This document shows, piece by piece, positions 55,245 to 64,000 of a stretch of 64,000 nt of DNA. The stretch is from UBA4408 sp002389785 (GTDB lineage: Bacteria; Bacteroidota; Bacteroidia; UBA4408). A program made the translations under genes and the position numbers. Location of the stretch: the NCBI GenBank assembly GCA_035438985.1, contig DAORJK010000007.1:62001-126000 (forward strand), read 5' to 3'. Every line of letters starts with the position of its first letter. Position 1 is the stretch's first letter. The notes under the pieces were generated by a model. That model was not told the DNA's origin. It did not search any database and worked only from the letters and a program-made list of their open reading frames with translations.

Positions 55245-58200
55245 ATGAAAGCAAAACTACACCTCTTACTACTTACACTGTTTTTAAGTCTTCCATTCTT
55301 CGCCCATTCTACACATATTGTTGGCGGCTCATTAACTTATATACACAACGGAGGATCTAATTATACAGTAACCCTAAAACTGTATCGCGATTGCGGTCCA
55401 GGAACAGTTCAGCTCCCTAATTCAGTTACCATTTCAGTCCTTGGTTACAATGGTGCTGCTTTCAGCCCTAGCCGCGATATTACTATTCCTTTAAGTACGA
55501 TAACACCGGTTCCCAGTAATCTTGATACTTGTGCAACTCCTCCCAATCCAATGCCTTGTACCCAAGAAGGGCTATATACTATTACAGTTAATAACCTTCC
55601 TCCTAATCCGGGTGGTTATCATTTGTATTTTCAGGTGGTTGCCCGCAATTTGAGTTTAACAAATGTCAATGCTTCTGGTAATAATGTTGGAGAAAGTTTC
55701 TATGCATATATTCCAGGGCCTCCTGTTTTATGGGGTGAAGATTTTGCATTAGCTAACGGAACAACGGTTGACAACGGAACTACCGCATGGAGTACTACTG
55801 CAGGCGCCATTGCCCCAACTACTGCGAGTGTTAATAATAATTTGTTTCAACTTACCGGAGATGATGATGGACAACAAACCTGGACATCGCAAGTTATTCC
55901 AATCGCTGCCTTTTTAGGCGGAGTAAATTTAAGTGTTGATTTATCTGAAAATGGTACTTTAGATGTAAATGATTCGATATTTGTTTACTACCGTATAAAT
56001 GGTGGACCATTAACACTTTTTTCAACGAATGGATTTATAGCCGATGATTTTGCAAATGCAGTTGCTACACAGAGCGGATTAGTTGGCGCTACAGTACAAA
56101 TTATTATTCGGGTACATTATGACTTGAATTCACCCAATACGGAAATTTATAGATTCGATAATGTTTTGGTGAGCGGCACAACTTTTACCGACAACAGCAA
56201 CCCTACTTTTACCCTCTTTCCACCATTATTTTTGTGTGTTGGAGAGCCATTTACTTTTGATCATTCAGCTACCGATTTAAACGGAGATTCGCTTTCCTAT
56301 GCATTTTATACACCGTTTAATGGCGATAACGGTCCGGGTGCGTTAGACCCTACCTTTCCAAATAATACAGCTACCTTTCAACCGGTAACTTTTTTGGGTG
56401 GATTTTCAGCCACAAATCCCTTAGGAGGAACTCCCCTAACTTTAAATTCAACCAGCGGTTTACTAAGTGGAACACCTTCGGCCCTCGGCCAATATGTAGT
56501 TGGTATTTTAGTAAAGGAATATAGAAATGGTGTATACATTAGTTCAACGTACCGCGATTTCCAGTTTAATGTTATTACTTGTCCTCAATTTGTACCTGCA
56601 GTATTATCACCGGTGAGCTCGTGTAACAGCAACACTATTTCATTTGCGAACCTTGGTGGTAGTTCGGGTTCAGGATGGTTGTGGGATTTTGGTGATCCAA
56701 CAACTACCAATGACAATTCTACTTTGAATACACCAACCTACACTTATTCCAATCCTGGAAATTACACCGTATCACTTACGACTGGTGTTGGTACAAATTG
56801 CGCAAATACCGCAACTACTCAATTGGTAATAAGTTCAGTAGTTCCAAATTTCAGTACTACAGCTCCACAATGTGCCGGAAACGCTGTTTCATTTACCGAT
56901 TTAGCTACTCATTCGGCCAATGCAACATTGAATTCATGGTCTTGGAATTTTGGTGACAATACAAGTTCAACATTGCAAAACCCAACGCATGTGTATACCA
57001 CCGGCGGTGTATATAATGTTACACTCATCGTAGGAAGCAATACGAATTGTGTGGATACCATTGTGCTTCCTGTTACTATTAATCCATTGCCGATTGCTAC
57101 TGCAGGACCCAACCAAACCGTGTGTGGAAACAACGCCACAGTAACATTGAATGGATTAATTAACGGTGCCACCGGAGGAATTTGGACCAGTAATGGAAGT
57201 GGAACATTTAGTCCGAATGCCACCACACTTAATGCCAGCTATATTCCAAGTATCGCCGACACTGCAATTGGCTCTGTAACATTAACGCTTACTTCAACCG
57301 GAAATGGTAACTGTCCTGCAGCTGTTAGTACGATGGTCGTTACTATTACCAATTCACCAACTATCGCCAATGCTGGTCCTGATCAAATAATTTGTGGTAC
57401 CACAACAGCAACACTGGCTGCGAATACGCCCAGCACCGGAACTGGTACATGGTCAATACTTTCAGGATCCGCAACAATTGCCAATCCCCTCTCTCCAACT
57501 ACAACTTTATCAGGAATTGCTCCTGGAAGTTCAGTTAGTTTACTTTGGAATATTTCAAGTCCTGGCTGTTTATCATCTGGTGACGTGGTAACCATTAGTG
57601 GTGACCTAGTGCCAACCACTGCTGCTGCAGGAGCTGATCAAAACTTATGTATGGCGACAAGCACAACCATGACCGCCAATTCACCTGCCGTTGGTACGGG
57701 GCAATGGTCAATTGTGTCGGGTGCCGGTTTTATTTCCAACCCAACTTCACCAACCACTGCTATTACGGGTTTATTGCCAGGCGGCACACTTGTATTAAGA
57801 TGGACAATAAGTCAGGGAGTATGTTCATCTACCGATGACATTAGTATTATCAATAATTTAATTGCCACTGTAAATGCCGGAAACAATCAAGCCTTATGTG
57901 CTCCGGCCAACATTCAATTAAATGGAAGTGTCACAGGTGGTACAACAACCGGTGTTTGGACAAGCCTTGGAAGTGGTACATTTTCTCCTTCTAATACTAG
58001 CTTAAATGCGACTTATATTCTAAGTAATAATGATATCCTAAACGGAAATGTGAGCCTCGTTCTTACATCAACGGGCAATACTCCCGGGTGCCCGGCTGTA
58101 AACGATACAGTGCTGATTAACTATGCTGGGTTTAATGGAACTGTTTCAGTAATACCAACAGATGTTAGTTGTTTTGGAGGCAATAATGGCTCAGCTGCTG

Positions 58201-61200
58201 TTTCGGTTACGGGTGGTTTAAGTCCATTTAGTTTTTTCTGGAATACTGTGCCGGCGCAAACAAGCGCAACAGCTACCAATCTTACGCAAGGAACATATAC
58301 AGTTATTATTACAGATGGTAATGGATGTACAAATTCTCAAAATGTAACTATCGCCCAACCAAGTCAATTGTCATTTACAGGAATCACCACTTCTATATCC
58401 TGTTTTGGAGGCAGCAATGGTTCTATTGTACTTACTCCAAATGGTGGTACAGCTCCTTATACCTATTTATGGCAACCGGGAAATCAAACTACTTCATCCA
58501 TTATTAATCAGCCAATTGGCACCTATTCAGTAACAGTAACCGATTCAAAAAACTGTCAGCAAAGTAATTCATTTACGCTTACACAACCTGCAGTATTAAC
58601 TTCCAGTTTAACAGCAACTAGCATTGATTGTTTTGGAACAAGTACCGGTAGTGTTAGCAGTTCAATTAATGGAGGTACTGCTCCCTACGTGTACAATTGG
58701 AGTCCCGGAGGAAGCACTGCTCCTTCTGTAAGCGGATTGGCTGCCGGGGTATATACGCTTCAAGTTACCGATAGTAAAGGATGTGTAAAAGTAGATTCGG
58801 TGACAATTACTCAATCTACAGCTATTTTGGCTCCAATTACACAAACTAACGAAACCTGCACCAACTCCAACAATGGTACAGCAACTGTATTGGCCAGCGG
58901 TGGAAATCCGAGTTATACTTATTTATGGACACCTGGTAATTTAAACACTAGCAGTATTTCAAATTTAGCGAGTGGTACCTATACCTTAACTGTTACAGAT
59001 ACTAAAGGTTGTAAAGCATTCGGATTTGTAACAATAACTGAGCCTCCAGCCTTACAAACTAATTTCATTAATCAACAAAATATCAAATGCTTTAATGCTT
59101 CAACCGGTTCAGTAAGCATCAATGCAACGGGCGGTACTCCCGGTTACTCTTATTTTTGGACACCGGGTAATTTTACTACTGCTACAATAACCGCCGTTCA
59201 AGCTGGTTCTTATACAGTAACTGTAAGCGACAACAACAATTGTCAAACGCAAAATACAGTAGTGTTAACACAACCATCTCAAGCCTTATCTGTATTAACC
59301 AGTGCTACTCCTGCAGCCTGCAACGGTGCTAATTCGGGATCGGTTCAAGCAAATGCATCAGGCGGAACTGCTCCCTACAACTTTTTTTGGACACCCGGAG
59401 GTTCCACAGCACAAACAGTTTCGGGATTAACTCAAGGAAATTATACCGTTTTAGTAACCGATAAAAATGGTTGTACCACTACCGGTGTAGCGACCGTAAC
59501 CGAACCTTTACCTTTGTCCATTACATCGGGTTCAACGAATTCAAATTGTGGTTTAGCCAATGGATCAGCTTTTGTAACGGTTAGTGGGGGTGTTCCACCA
59601 TTTAGCTATCAATGGTCACCAGCTGGAGGAACAGCCAATACAGCCAATAATTTACTTTCGGGTGCTTACTCAGTTTTAATTACCGATGGTAACGGCTGCA
59701 CTACTACCGAATTGATAAATGTTAACGATAACAACGGGCCTTCCGTATCAATTATTGGAATTACAAATGTGACTTGTTTTGGAGGCAACAATGGTACTGC
59801 ATCGGCAAATGTTTCAAGTGGAACCGGTCCTTTTACCTTTAATTGGTTACCTACAGGTGGTACAGGTCCTGTTGCAACCGGTCTTAGTGCTGGAATTTAT
59901 ACCGTGGTAGTTACTGATGCAAATGGGTGTAATTCGTTAGCGACAACAAGTCCTTCAATAACTCAACCTCCACAACTTGTTTTAAATTTAACGACCTCCG
60001 ATGTTTCGTGTTTTGGAGGAACAAATGGATCAGCAAGTGTATTGGTAAGTGGAGGAACGCCCGGATACTCTTATGCATGGTCACCGGTAGGAGGTTCTAC
60101 CTCATCCATTTCAAATTTAGCCTCATCGATATATACCATTTTGGTAACTGATTCAAATAATTGTGTCATATCCAACAGTTTTTCAATTGATGAACCTACC
60201 CAAATTTCGGCCACCATTAGCAATACATCGAATGTAAGTTGTTTTGCAGGTAATAATGGTAGCGCAACAGTGAGTGTGAATGGTGGAACACCCTTTTACA
60301 ATTACAATTGGATTCCTGCAGGAGGAAATGGACCAACAGGAGTTAACCTAGCCGCAGGTACTTACACGGTTGAAATAACTGATTTTAACGGATGTACAAA
60401 TACTGCAATCGCTACAATTACACAACCCACACAACCACTTGCTGCCAGTGCTAGCAGTACGGCAACAAATTGTTTTGGAGGCTCAAATGGAACCGCGCAA
60501 GCAACAGTAATTGGGGGAACTCCGGGATACACTTTCCTGTGGTCGCCTAGCGGAGGAAATTTACAAACAGCCACAGGTTTAAGTCCGGGTAATTACTTTG
60601 TGGCAGTGACTGATGCCAATAATTGTCAAACAAATGTGGCCGTGAGTGTTACTCAACCCACACAAATGGTGGTAAATTTATCTCCATCAGATCCATCGTG
60701 CGGTTTGTCAAATGGTTTAATCACATCACAAGTTTCGGGAGGTACTTCTCCATATACGTATTTGTGGACGCCAACTAACACAACAAATTCTATTTTAAAT
60801 GGGGCATCGCCCGGTAGTTATACCTTACTGGTTACTGATTCAAAAAACTGTACATCAACAAATCAAACCACACTGACCAATATACCGGGACCGACTGCAT
60901 CTTTGCTTTTTTCGACCAATGTTTCCTGCGCAGGCGGCAATAACGGTCTTGCGAACATTCAAATTAATCAAGGAACTTTACCTTATACCATTAATTGGTC
61001 ACCATTTGGAGGATCAAATTTAATTGCTCAAAATTTAAGTGCTGGTAATTACACTGCATTAATTACAGATGGTATAGGTTGTCAAACAAGTGTTTCGGCT
61101 AGTATTTCGGAGCCTTCTCCTTTAACTCTATTAGCTCAATCAAACACGCAGGTTTCCTGCTTTGGCGGAAGTAATGGTGCGGCCATTGTTTCAGCAAGTG

Positions 61201-62870
61201 GCGGCGCAGGCAACTATACCTATTCTTGGTCGCCAATACTATCCAGTAGCCCTTCGGTAAACAATTTATCGGCAGGAAGCTACACTGTAACTGCTTTTGA
61301 CCAAAATAGTTGTAGCACCTCTATCTCAATAAGTATTACCCAACCAAGCCTTTTATCGTCGGCTATTGGTGCTGTAATAAACCCTACTTGTTTTGGCGGA
61401 ACCGGTTCTGCTTCTGCTATTGGAGTTGGAGGAACTTTCCCATATACCTATTCATGGGCAACTGTACCTCCTCAATTTAACAGCACTGCAACAGGCCTTT
61501 TAGCCGGTTCAACACAGGTAACTGTTACTGATGCTAAAGGATGCACTACCACCAATACTGCTACACTTACACAACCCAGTCAGGTTATTACTTCAGCTGC
61601 TCCAGATATTTCAGTTTGCTTAGGACAATCAGGGACACTTACTGCTACAGCCAGTGGAGGAGCCGGTAATTACTTTTACTCATGGCAACCACAAAATGTC
61701 ATTAATTCAGGAAGCTTAACTGTAGCTCCTTCCGTGAGTAGTACGTATCTAGTTTTTGCCTCTGACCAAAGTGGATGTAGCGGAACAGTTGATACTATTA
61801 ATGCCATTGTGTTTACCTTACCGGCATCGAGTGTTCAAGTAGTTGGAAATACCCCAATTTGCCCCGGACAAACTACACAAATTTCAGTGCAAACAAGTGG
61901 AAATACCGGGCTATTGACTTATACTTGGAATAATAATTTGGGAAACAGTCCGGGTCCAATTGCTGTAACACCCTTGCAGCCCACAACCTATGTTGTTTCG
62001 GTAGTGAATAATTGTGGTGTTGCAGTTGTTGATTCTATTCGAATTGCATTTAACCCCCCACCCCAAATTTTATTTACACCGACTATTTTGGGAGGGTGTG
62101 TCCCACTTATAGTTCAATTTACAGATAATTCAATTTCAGGAAATGCCAGTGATCCAATTACCAGCTGGAATTGGACTTTCAGCGATGGTACTACCTCTTC
62201 TATACAAAATCCAACACATACTTTTACACAAGCAGGTAGTTATCCTGTTAGCTTATCTGTTACAACTGCAAACGGCTGTACCAACAATAACGCAACTGCA
62301 CCAACAGTTATCTCGGCTCATCCGTTGCCTATCGCTGCATTTTCTTTAAACTCAACTAATCTGGATTTACCAACAGATTTATTACAAACAAACAACCAAT
62401 CGGTAGGTGCAACTTCGTATGTATGGGAGTTTGGAGACGGGGGTAGTTCAACACTTGAAAATCCCCAATACAGTTATACACAAGTTGGAAATTTTCCTGT
62501 GCAGTTAACAGCAACAACAGCTTTTGGATGTGAGGACAAGATGACCATTGAAATTAAAACCAATGCACAAATTTTATTTCCAAATGCATTTACACCTAAT
62601 CCCGGCTACTCGTCAGGTGGTGTATATGATCCTAACAGTTTAGACAACGATGTGTTTTTCCCTTACACAGCGGGAGTTGTTGAATTTAAAATTCAGGTTT
62701 TTGACAGGTGGGGTGAATTAATTTTTGAAAGCAACACACTTAAACAAGGTTGGGATGGCTATTACAGAGGGAAACTTTGCCCAATGGGGGTATATGTTTG
62801 GAAAGCACGAATTGTATTAAATAATGGACAAACACTTTATAAAACAGGCGATGTTACACTACTACGTTAA
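55245..62870 (+). CDS. Giant SprB-repeat adhesin with PKD domains and T9SS type B CTD
   Basis: A 2541-residue exported protein; the signal is cleaved near residue 22. The N-terminal region (THIVGGSLTY, LKLYRDCGPG) is shared with many gliding-associated proteins. A jelly-roll-like segment follows (about 162-311), then a cadherin-like unit (ATDLNGDSLSYAF). PKD units lie at about 462-532 and 534-610 (WDFGDP, WNFGDN). Ig-like units with repeating GTWSILSG and GVWTSLGSGTFSP strands span about 617-962. About fifteen SprB repeats run from about 966 to 2116, each with a VSCFGGNNGSA-like start, a GGTxPYxYxWSP middle and a GxYTVxVTDxxGC end. Two more PKD units follow (about 2281-2440). The last 100 residues (FPNAFTPNP... 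FDRWGELIF... GWDGYYRG) are the type B sorting domain. In Flavobacterium, SprB is the gliding adhesin; this is a relative by architecture, not proven orthology. The next gene overlaps the end by 20 bases. Confidence 0.9.
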   Translation: MKAKLHLLLLTLFLSLPFFAHSTHIVGGSLTYIHNGGSNYTVTLKLYRDCGPGTVQLPNSVTISVLGYNGAAFSPSRDITIPLSTITPVPSNLDTCATPPNPMPCTQEGLYTITVNNLPPNPGGYHLYFQVVARNLSLTNVNASGNNVGESFYAYIPGPPVLWGEDFALANGTTVDNGTTAWSTTAGAIAPTTASVNNNLFQLTGDDDGQQTWTSQVIPIAAFLGGVNLSVDLSENGTLDVNDSIFVYYRINGGPLTLFSTNGFIADDFANAVATQSGLVGATVQIIIRVHYDLNSPNTEIYRFDNVLVSGTTFTDNSNPTFTLFPPLFLCVGEPFTFDHSATDLNGDSLSYAFYTPFNGDNGPGALDPTFPNNTATFQPVTFLGGFSATNPLGGTPLTLNSTSGLLSGTPSALGQYVVGILVKEYRNGVYISSTYRDFQFNVITCPQFVPAVLSPVSSCNSNTISFANLGGSSGSGWLWDFGDPTTTNDNSTLNTPTYTYSNPGNYTVSLTTGVGTNCANTATTQLVISSVVPNFSTTAPQCAGNAVSFTDLATHSANATLNSWSWNFGDNTSSTLQNPTHVYTTGGVYNVTLIVGSNTNCVDTIVLPVTINPLPIATAGPNQTVCGNNATVTLNGLINGATGGIWTSNGSGTFSPNATTLNASYIPSIADTAIGSVTLTLTSTGNGNCPAAVSTMVVTITNSPTIANAGPDQIICGTTTATLAANTPSTGTGTWSILSGSATIANPLSPTTTLSGIAPGSSVSLLWNISSPGCLSSGDVVTISGDLVPTTAAAGADQNLCMATSTTMTANSPAVGTGQWSIVSGAGFISNPTSPTTAITGLLPGGTLVLRWTISQGVCSSTDDISIINNLIATVNAGNNQALCAPANIQLNGSVTGGTTTGVWTSLGSGTFSPSNTSLNATYILSNNDILNGNVSLVLTSTGNTPGCPAVNDTVLINYAGFNGTVSVIPTDVSCFGGNNGSAAVSVTGGLSPFSFFWNTVPAQTSATATNLTQGTYTVIITDGNGCTNSQNVTIAQPSQLSFTGITTSISCFGGSNGSIVLTPNGGTAPYTYLWQPGNQTTSSIINQPIGTYSVTVTDSKNCQQSNSFTLTQPAVLTSSLTATSIDCFGTSTGSVSSSINGGTAPYVYNWSPGGSTAPSVSGLAAGVYTLQVTDSKGCVKVDSVTITQSTAILAPITQTNETCTNSNNGTATVLASGGNPSYTYLWTPGNLNTSSISNLASGTYTLTVTDTKGCKAFGFVTITEPPALQTNFINQQNIKCFNASTGSVSINATGGTPGYSYFWTPGNFTTATITAVQAGSYTVTVSDNNNCQTQNTVVLTQPSQALSVLTSATPAACNGANSGSVQANASGGTAPYNFFWTPGGSTAQTVSGLTQGNYTVLVTDKNGCTTTGVATVTEPLPLSITSGSTNSNCGLANGSAFVTVSGGVPPFSYQWSPAGGTANTANNLLSGAYSVLITDGNGCTTTELINVNDNNGPSVSIIGITNVTCFGGNNGTASANVSSGTGPFTFNWLPTGGTGPVATGLSAGIYTVVVTDANGCNSLATTSPSITQPPQLVLNLTTSDVSCFGGTNGSASVLVSGGTPGYSYAWSPVGGSTSSISNLASSIYTILVTDSNNCVISNSFSIDEPTQISATISNTSNVSCFAGNNGSATVSVNGGTPFYNYNWIPAGGNGPTGVNLAAGTYTVEITDFNGCTNTAIATITQPTQPLAASASSTATNCFGGSNGTAQATVIGGTPGYTFLWSPSGGNLQTATGLSPGNYFVAVTDANNCQTNVAVSVTQPTQMVVNLSPSDPSCGLSNGLITSQVSGGTSPYTYLWTPTNTTNSILNGASPGSYTLLVTDSKNCTSTNQTTLTNIPGPTASLLFSTNVSCAGGNNGLANIQINQGTLPYTINWSPFGGSNLIAQNLSAGNYTALITDGIGCQTSVSASISEPSPLTLLAQSNTQVSCFGGSNGAAIVSASGGAGNYTYSWSPILSSSPSVNNLSAGSYTVTAFDQNSCSTSISISITQPSLLSSAIGAVINPTCFGGTGSASAIGVGGTFPYTYSWATVPPQFNSTATGLLAGSTQVTVTDAKGCTTTNTATLTQPSQVITSAAPDISVCLGQSGTLTATASGGAGNYFYSWQPQNVINSGSLTVAPSVSSTYLVFASDQSGCSGTVDTINAIVFTLPASSVQVVGNTPICPGQTTQISVQTSGNTGLLTYTWNNNLGNSPGPIAVTPLQPTTYVVSVVNNCGVAVVDSIRIAFNPPPQILFTPTILGGCVPLIVQFTDNSISGNASDPITSWNWTFSDGTTSSIQNPTHTFTQAGSYPVSLSVTTANGCTNNNATAPTVISAHPLPIAAFSLNSTNLDLPTDLLQTNNQSVGATSYVWEFGDGGSSTLENPQYSYTQVGNFPVQLTATTAFGCEDKMTIEIKTNAQILFPNAFTPNPGYSSGGVYDPNSLDNDVFFPYTAGVVEFKIQVFDRWGELIFESNTLKQGWDGYYRGKLCPMGVYVWKARIVLNNGQTLYKTGDVTLLR
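58140..61590 (+). repeat. About fifteen SprB repeats in the giant adhesin
   Basis: Units of about 75 residues (225 bases) follow one another. Starts seen include DVSCFGGNNGSA, SISCFGGSNGSI, SIDCFGTSTGSV, NETCTNSNNGTA, NIKCFNASTGSV, PAACNGANSGSV, NVTCFGGNNGTA, DVSCFGGTNGSA, NVSCFAGNNGSA, ATNCFGGSNGTA, NVSCAGGNNGLA and QVSCFGGSNGAA. The count was made by eye. The nucleotide copies are diverged, so they are old rather than freshly duplicated. Confidence 0.85.
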
Positions 62871-64000
62871 AAATTGTCTTGTACCGCTTCTGCTGGTATT
62901 GTATTCTTTTAGTGGAGTTGCGCAATCGAATACAAAAGAGTTTCGTAAGTTGATGTGGGAAGGAAATCAAGGCTTCGAAATAGGTGATTACTTGAATGCA
63001 AAAATTGCATTTGAAAAAGCTGAAGCAATTGATAGTACCAACAAGGAATTGAATTATAAATTGGGAATGTGCAAATTCGAAATAAAAAAATTCCGTCATG
63101 ATTCACGTAAAAATTTTGAACGAATAAAAAGCGCTGACTATCCTGAAGCAAATTATTATTTGGGAATACTTTATCATCTTTCAAAAGATTTTGACAAAGC
63201 CATCGCCAGCTTTAACGCTTACCAAAGTGCTAAAGGAGAGAAAGAACATTTGGCCAAAGAAATAAACGACTTGCTTATTAAATGCTATTCGGCTCAATTA
63301 TTAGAGTCTACAAAATACAGTTCGGTAGAAATTGAGAATCTTGGACCTACTATTAATACTGAGTTTCCGGAATATGTTCCATTGATTCCAGCGGATGAAA
63401 AATTTATGATTTTCACCTCACGTCGAAAAAATGAATTACACGATAAACAAAATGTATACGGCGAATATTATGAAGATATTTATCAGACCTTTCGTAACAA
63501 TGGTAACTGGTCTGCTCCGAAACTGTTAGACAGTACTATTAATACAGTAACGCATGATGCATGTACCGGATTATCAGCTGATGGCGAAAAATTACTTTTA
63601 TTCCGCACCAGCAAAGACACTCGAACAGGAGATATTTTGGAGAGTAATTTTATAAATGCCGTTTGGACAAAACCAACACCTCTTCGACTAAATGTAAATA
63701 GTTCGGATTACATTGAATCCAGTGCATGTTATTCACCCAACAACGACATTGTATTTTTTTCGAGTAATCGGATGGGTGGATTTGGAGGTAAGGATTTGTA
63801 TTATGTAAAAAAATTACCGGATGGTACTTGGGGCATTCCCAGAAACTTGGGCGAAAATGTAAATACCGAATACAATGAAGATGCTCCTTTTGTTGATGCA
63901 TTGGGCAAAACAGTGTATTTTAGTTCGGAAGGTCATACAAACATGGGCGGATACGATGTGTTTAAATCCAATTTTGATGAAGCTGGGTATTTTACCAAAG
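62851..64000 (+). CDS. TPR/PD40 (PorE-like) envelope protein, N-terminal part
   Basis: The first 383 residues of a larger protein that runs off the right edge. A signal peptide (MLHYYVKNCLVPLLLVLYSF, cleaved near GVAQ-S) is followed by TPR-like helices (about 30-165: ANYYLGILYHLSKDFDKAIASF) and then PD40/WD40-like beta-propeller blades (LSADGEKLLLFRTS, YSPNNDIVFFSSNR, FVDALGKTVYFSSEG). In Bacteroidota this architecture usually ends in an OmpA peptidoglycan-binding domain (PorE-type T9SS component or relative). That end is not visible. The ATG at 62851 overlaps the end of the giant adhesin gene by 20 bases in another frame, pointing to translational coupling. Confidence 0.8.
   Translation, partial: MLHYYVKNCLVPLLLVLYSFSGVAQSNTKEFRKLMWEGNQGFEIGDYLNAKIAFEKAEAIDSTNKELNYKLGMCKFEIKKFRHDSRKNFERIKSADYPEANYYLGILYHLSKDFDKAIASFNAYQSAKGEKEHLAKEINDLLIKCYSAQLLESTKYSSVEIENLGPTINTEFPEYVPLIPADEKFMIFTSRRKNELHDKQNVYGEYYEDIYQTFRNNGNWSAPKLLDSTINTVTHDACTGLSADGEKLLLFRTSKDTRTGDILESNFINAVWTKPTPLRLNVNSSDYIESSACYSPNNDIVFFSSNRMGGFGGKDLYYVKKLPDGTWGIPRNLGENVNTEYNEDAPFVDALGKTVYFSSEGHTNMGGYDVFKSNFDEAGYFTK

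Noticed and set aside
58140..61590. Recent DNA-level tandem duplication in the giant adhesin
   Set aside because: The repeats are similar as protein, but the codons have drifted so far between copies that they are old; no perfect DNA repeats were seen.

Overview
The window comes from an AT-rich bacterium of the phylum Bacteroidota. The evidence is: several very large secreted proteins ending in type IX secretion (T9SS) sorting domains of both type A and type B; lipoproteins with the usual Cys-Lys-Lys start; a complete alternative complex III (ActABCDEF) joined to a cytochrome oxidase; a GldA-type ABC ATPase; and promoters of the form TTTG-N19..21-TAnnTTTG. Futalosine-pathway menaquinone synthesis (mqnC) fits a quinone pool of menaquinone. 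The genus cannot be named from the sequence alone.

Layout. 1-253: 5' end of a trans-sulfuration PLP enzyme (minus). 335-4955: six-gene minus-strand operon of exported proteins (two related lipoproteins, a Tat-exported DUF1501 protein, a C-x4-C-H cytochrome-like lipoprotein, a small lipoprotein, a LEA14-like lipoprotein). 5081-11272: 2063-residue T9SS cargo with four C-terminal repeats of about 104 residues. 11546-22925: respiratory operon actA-B-C-D-E-F-coxB-coxA (minus). 23354-27368: sucA-sucB (2-oxoglutarate dehydrogenase E1 and E2). 27581-28071: tandem array with a 146-bp period. 28083-33067: three-gene operon of secreted proteins, preceded by an 11-base homopolymer that puts an upstream ATG out of frame. 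33454-34635: lone GT87-like membrane glycosyltransferase (plus). 34769-38875: GEVED-repeat T9SS protein. 39127-42009: gldA and an atypical PurF-like amidotransferase. 42130-48010: housekeeping genes (rsgA, dtd, a MazG-like gene on plus; a DPM1-like gene, pyrC, yicC, gmk, dinB on minus). 48228-50293: phosphate transporter with its DUF47 partner. 50559-55007: mqnC, a type-B-CTD cell-surface protein and ribE on plus. 55245-64000: a 2541-residue SprB-repeat giant protein, overlapped by the start of a TPR/PD40 outer-membrane-type protein that runs off the window.

How it fits together. MqnC contributes to menaquinone; ACIII oxidises menaquinol and passes electrons through c-type haems to the CoxAB oxidase; SucAB feeds the TCA cycle. 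Much of the rest is the secreted surface of a T9SS organism: adhesin-like giants, a glycosidase-like protein, and GldA. Three start sites (actA, sucA, coxA) are placed at internal ATGs rather than at upstream TTG codons. The most unusual signals are the homopolymer-gated leader at 33085-33159, the tandem hairpin-type repeat array, and the DUF1501/cytochrome-like operon. No CRISPR array, tRNA, rRNA or insertion sequence was found.
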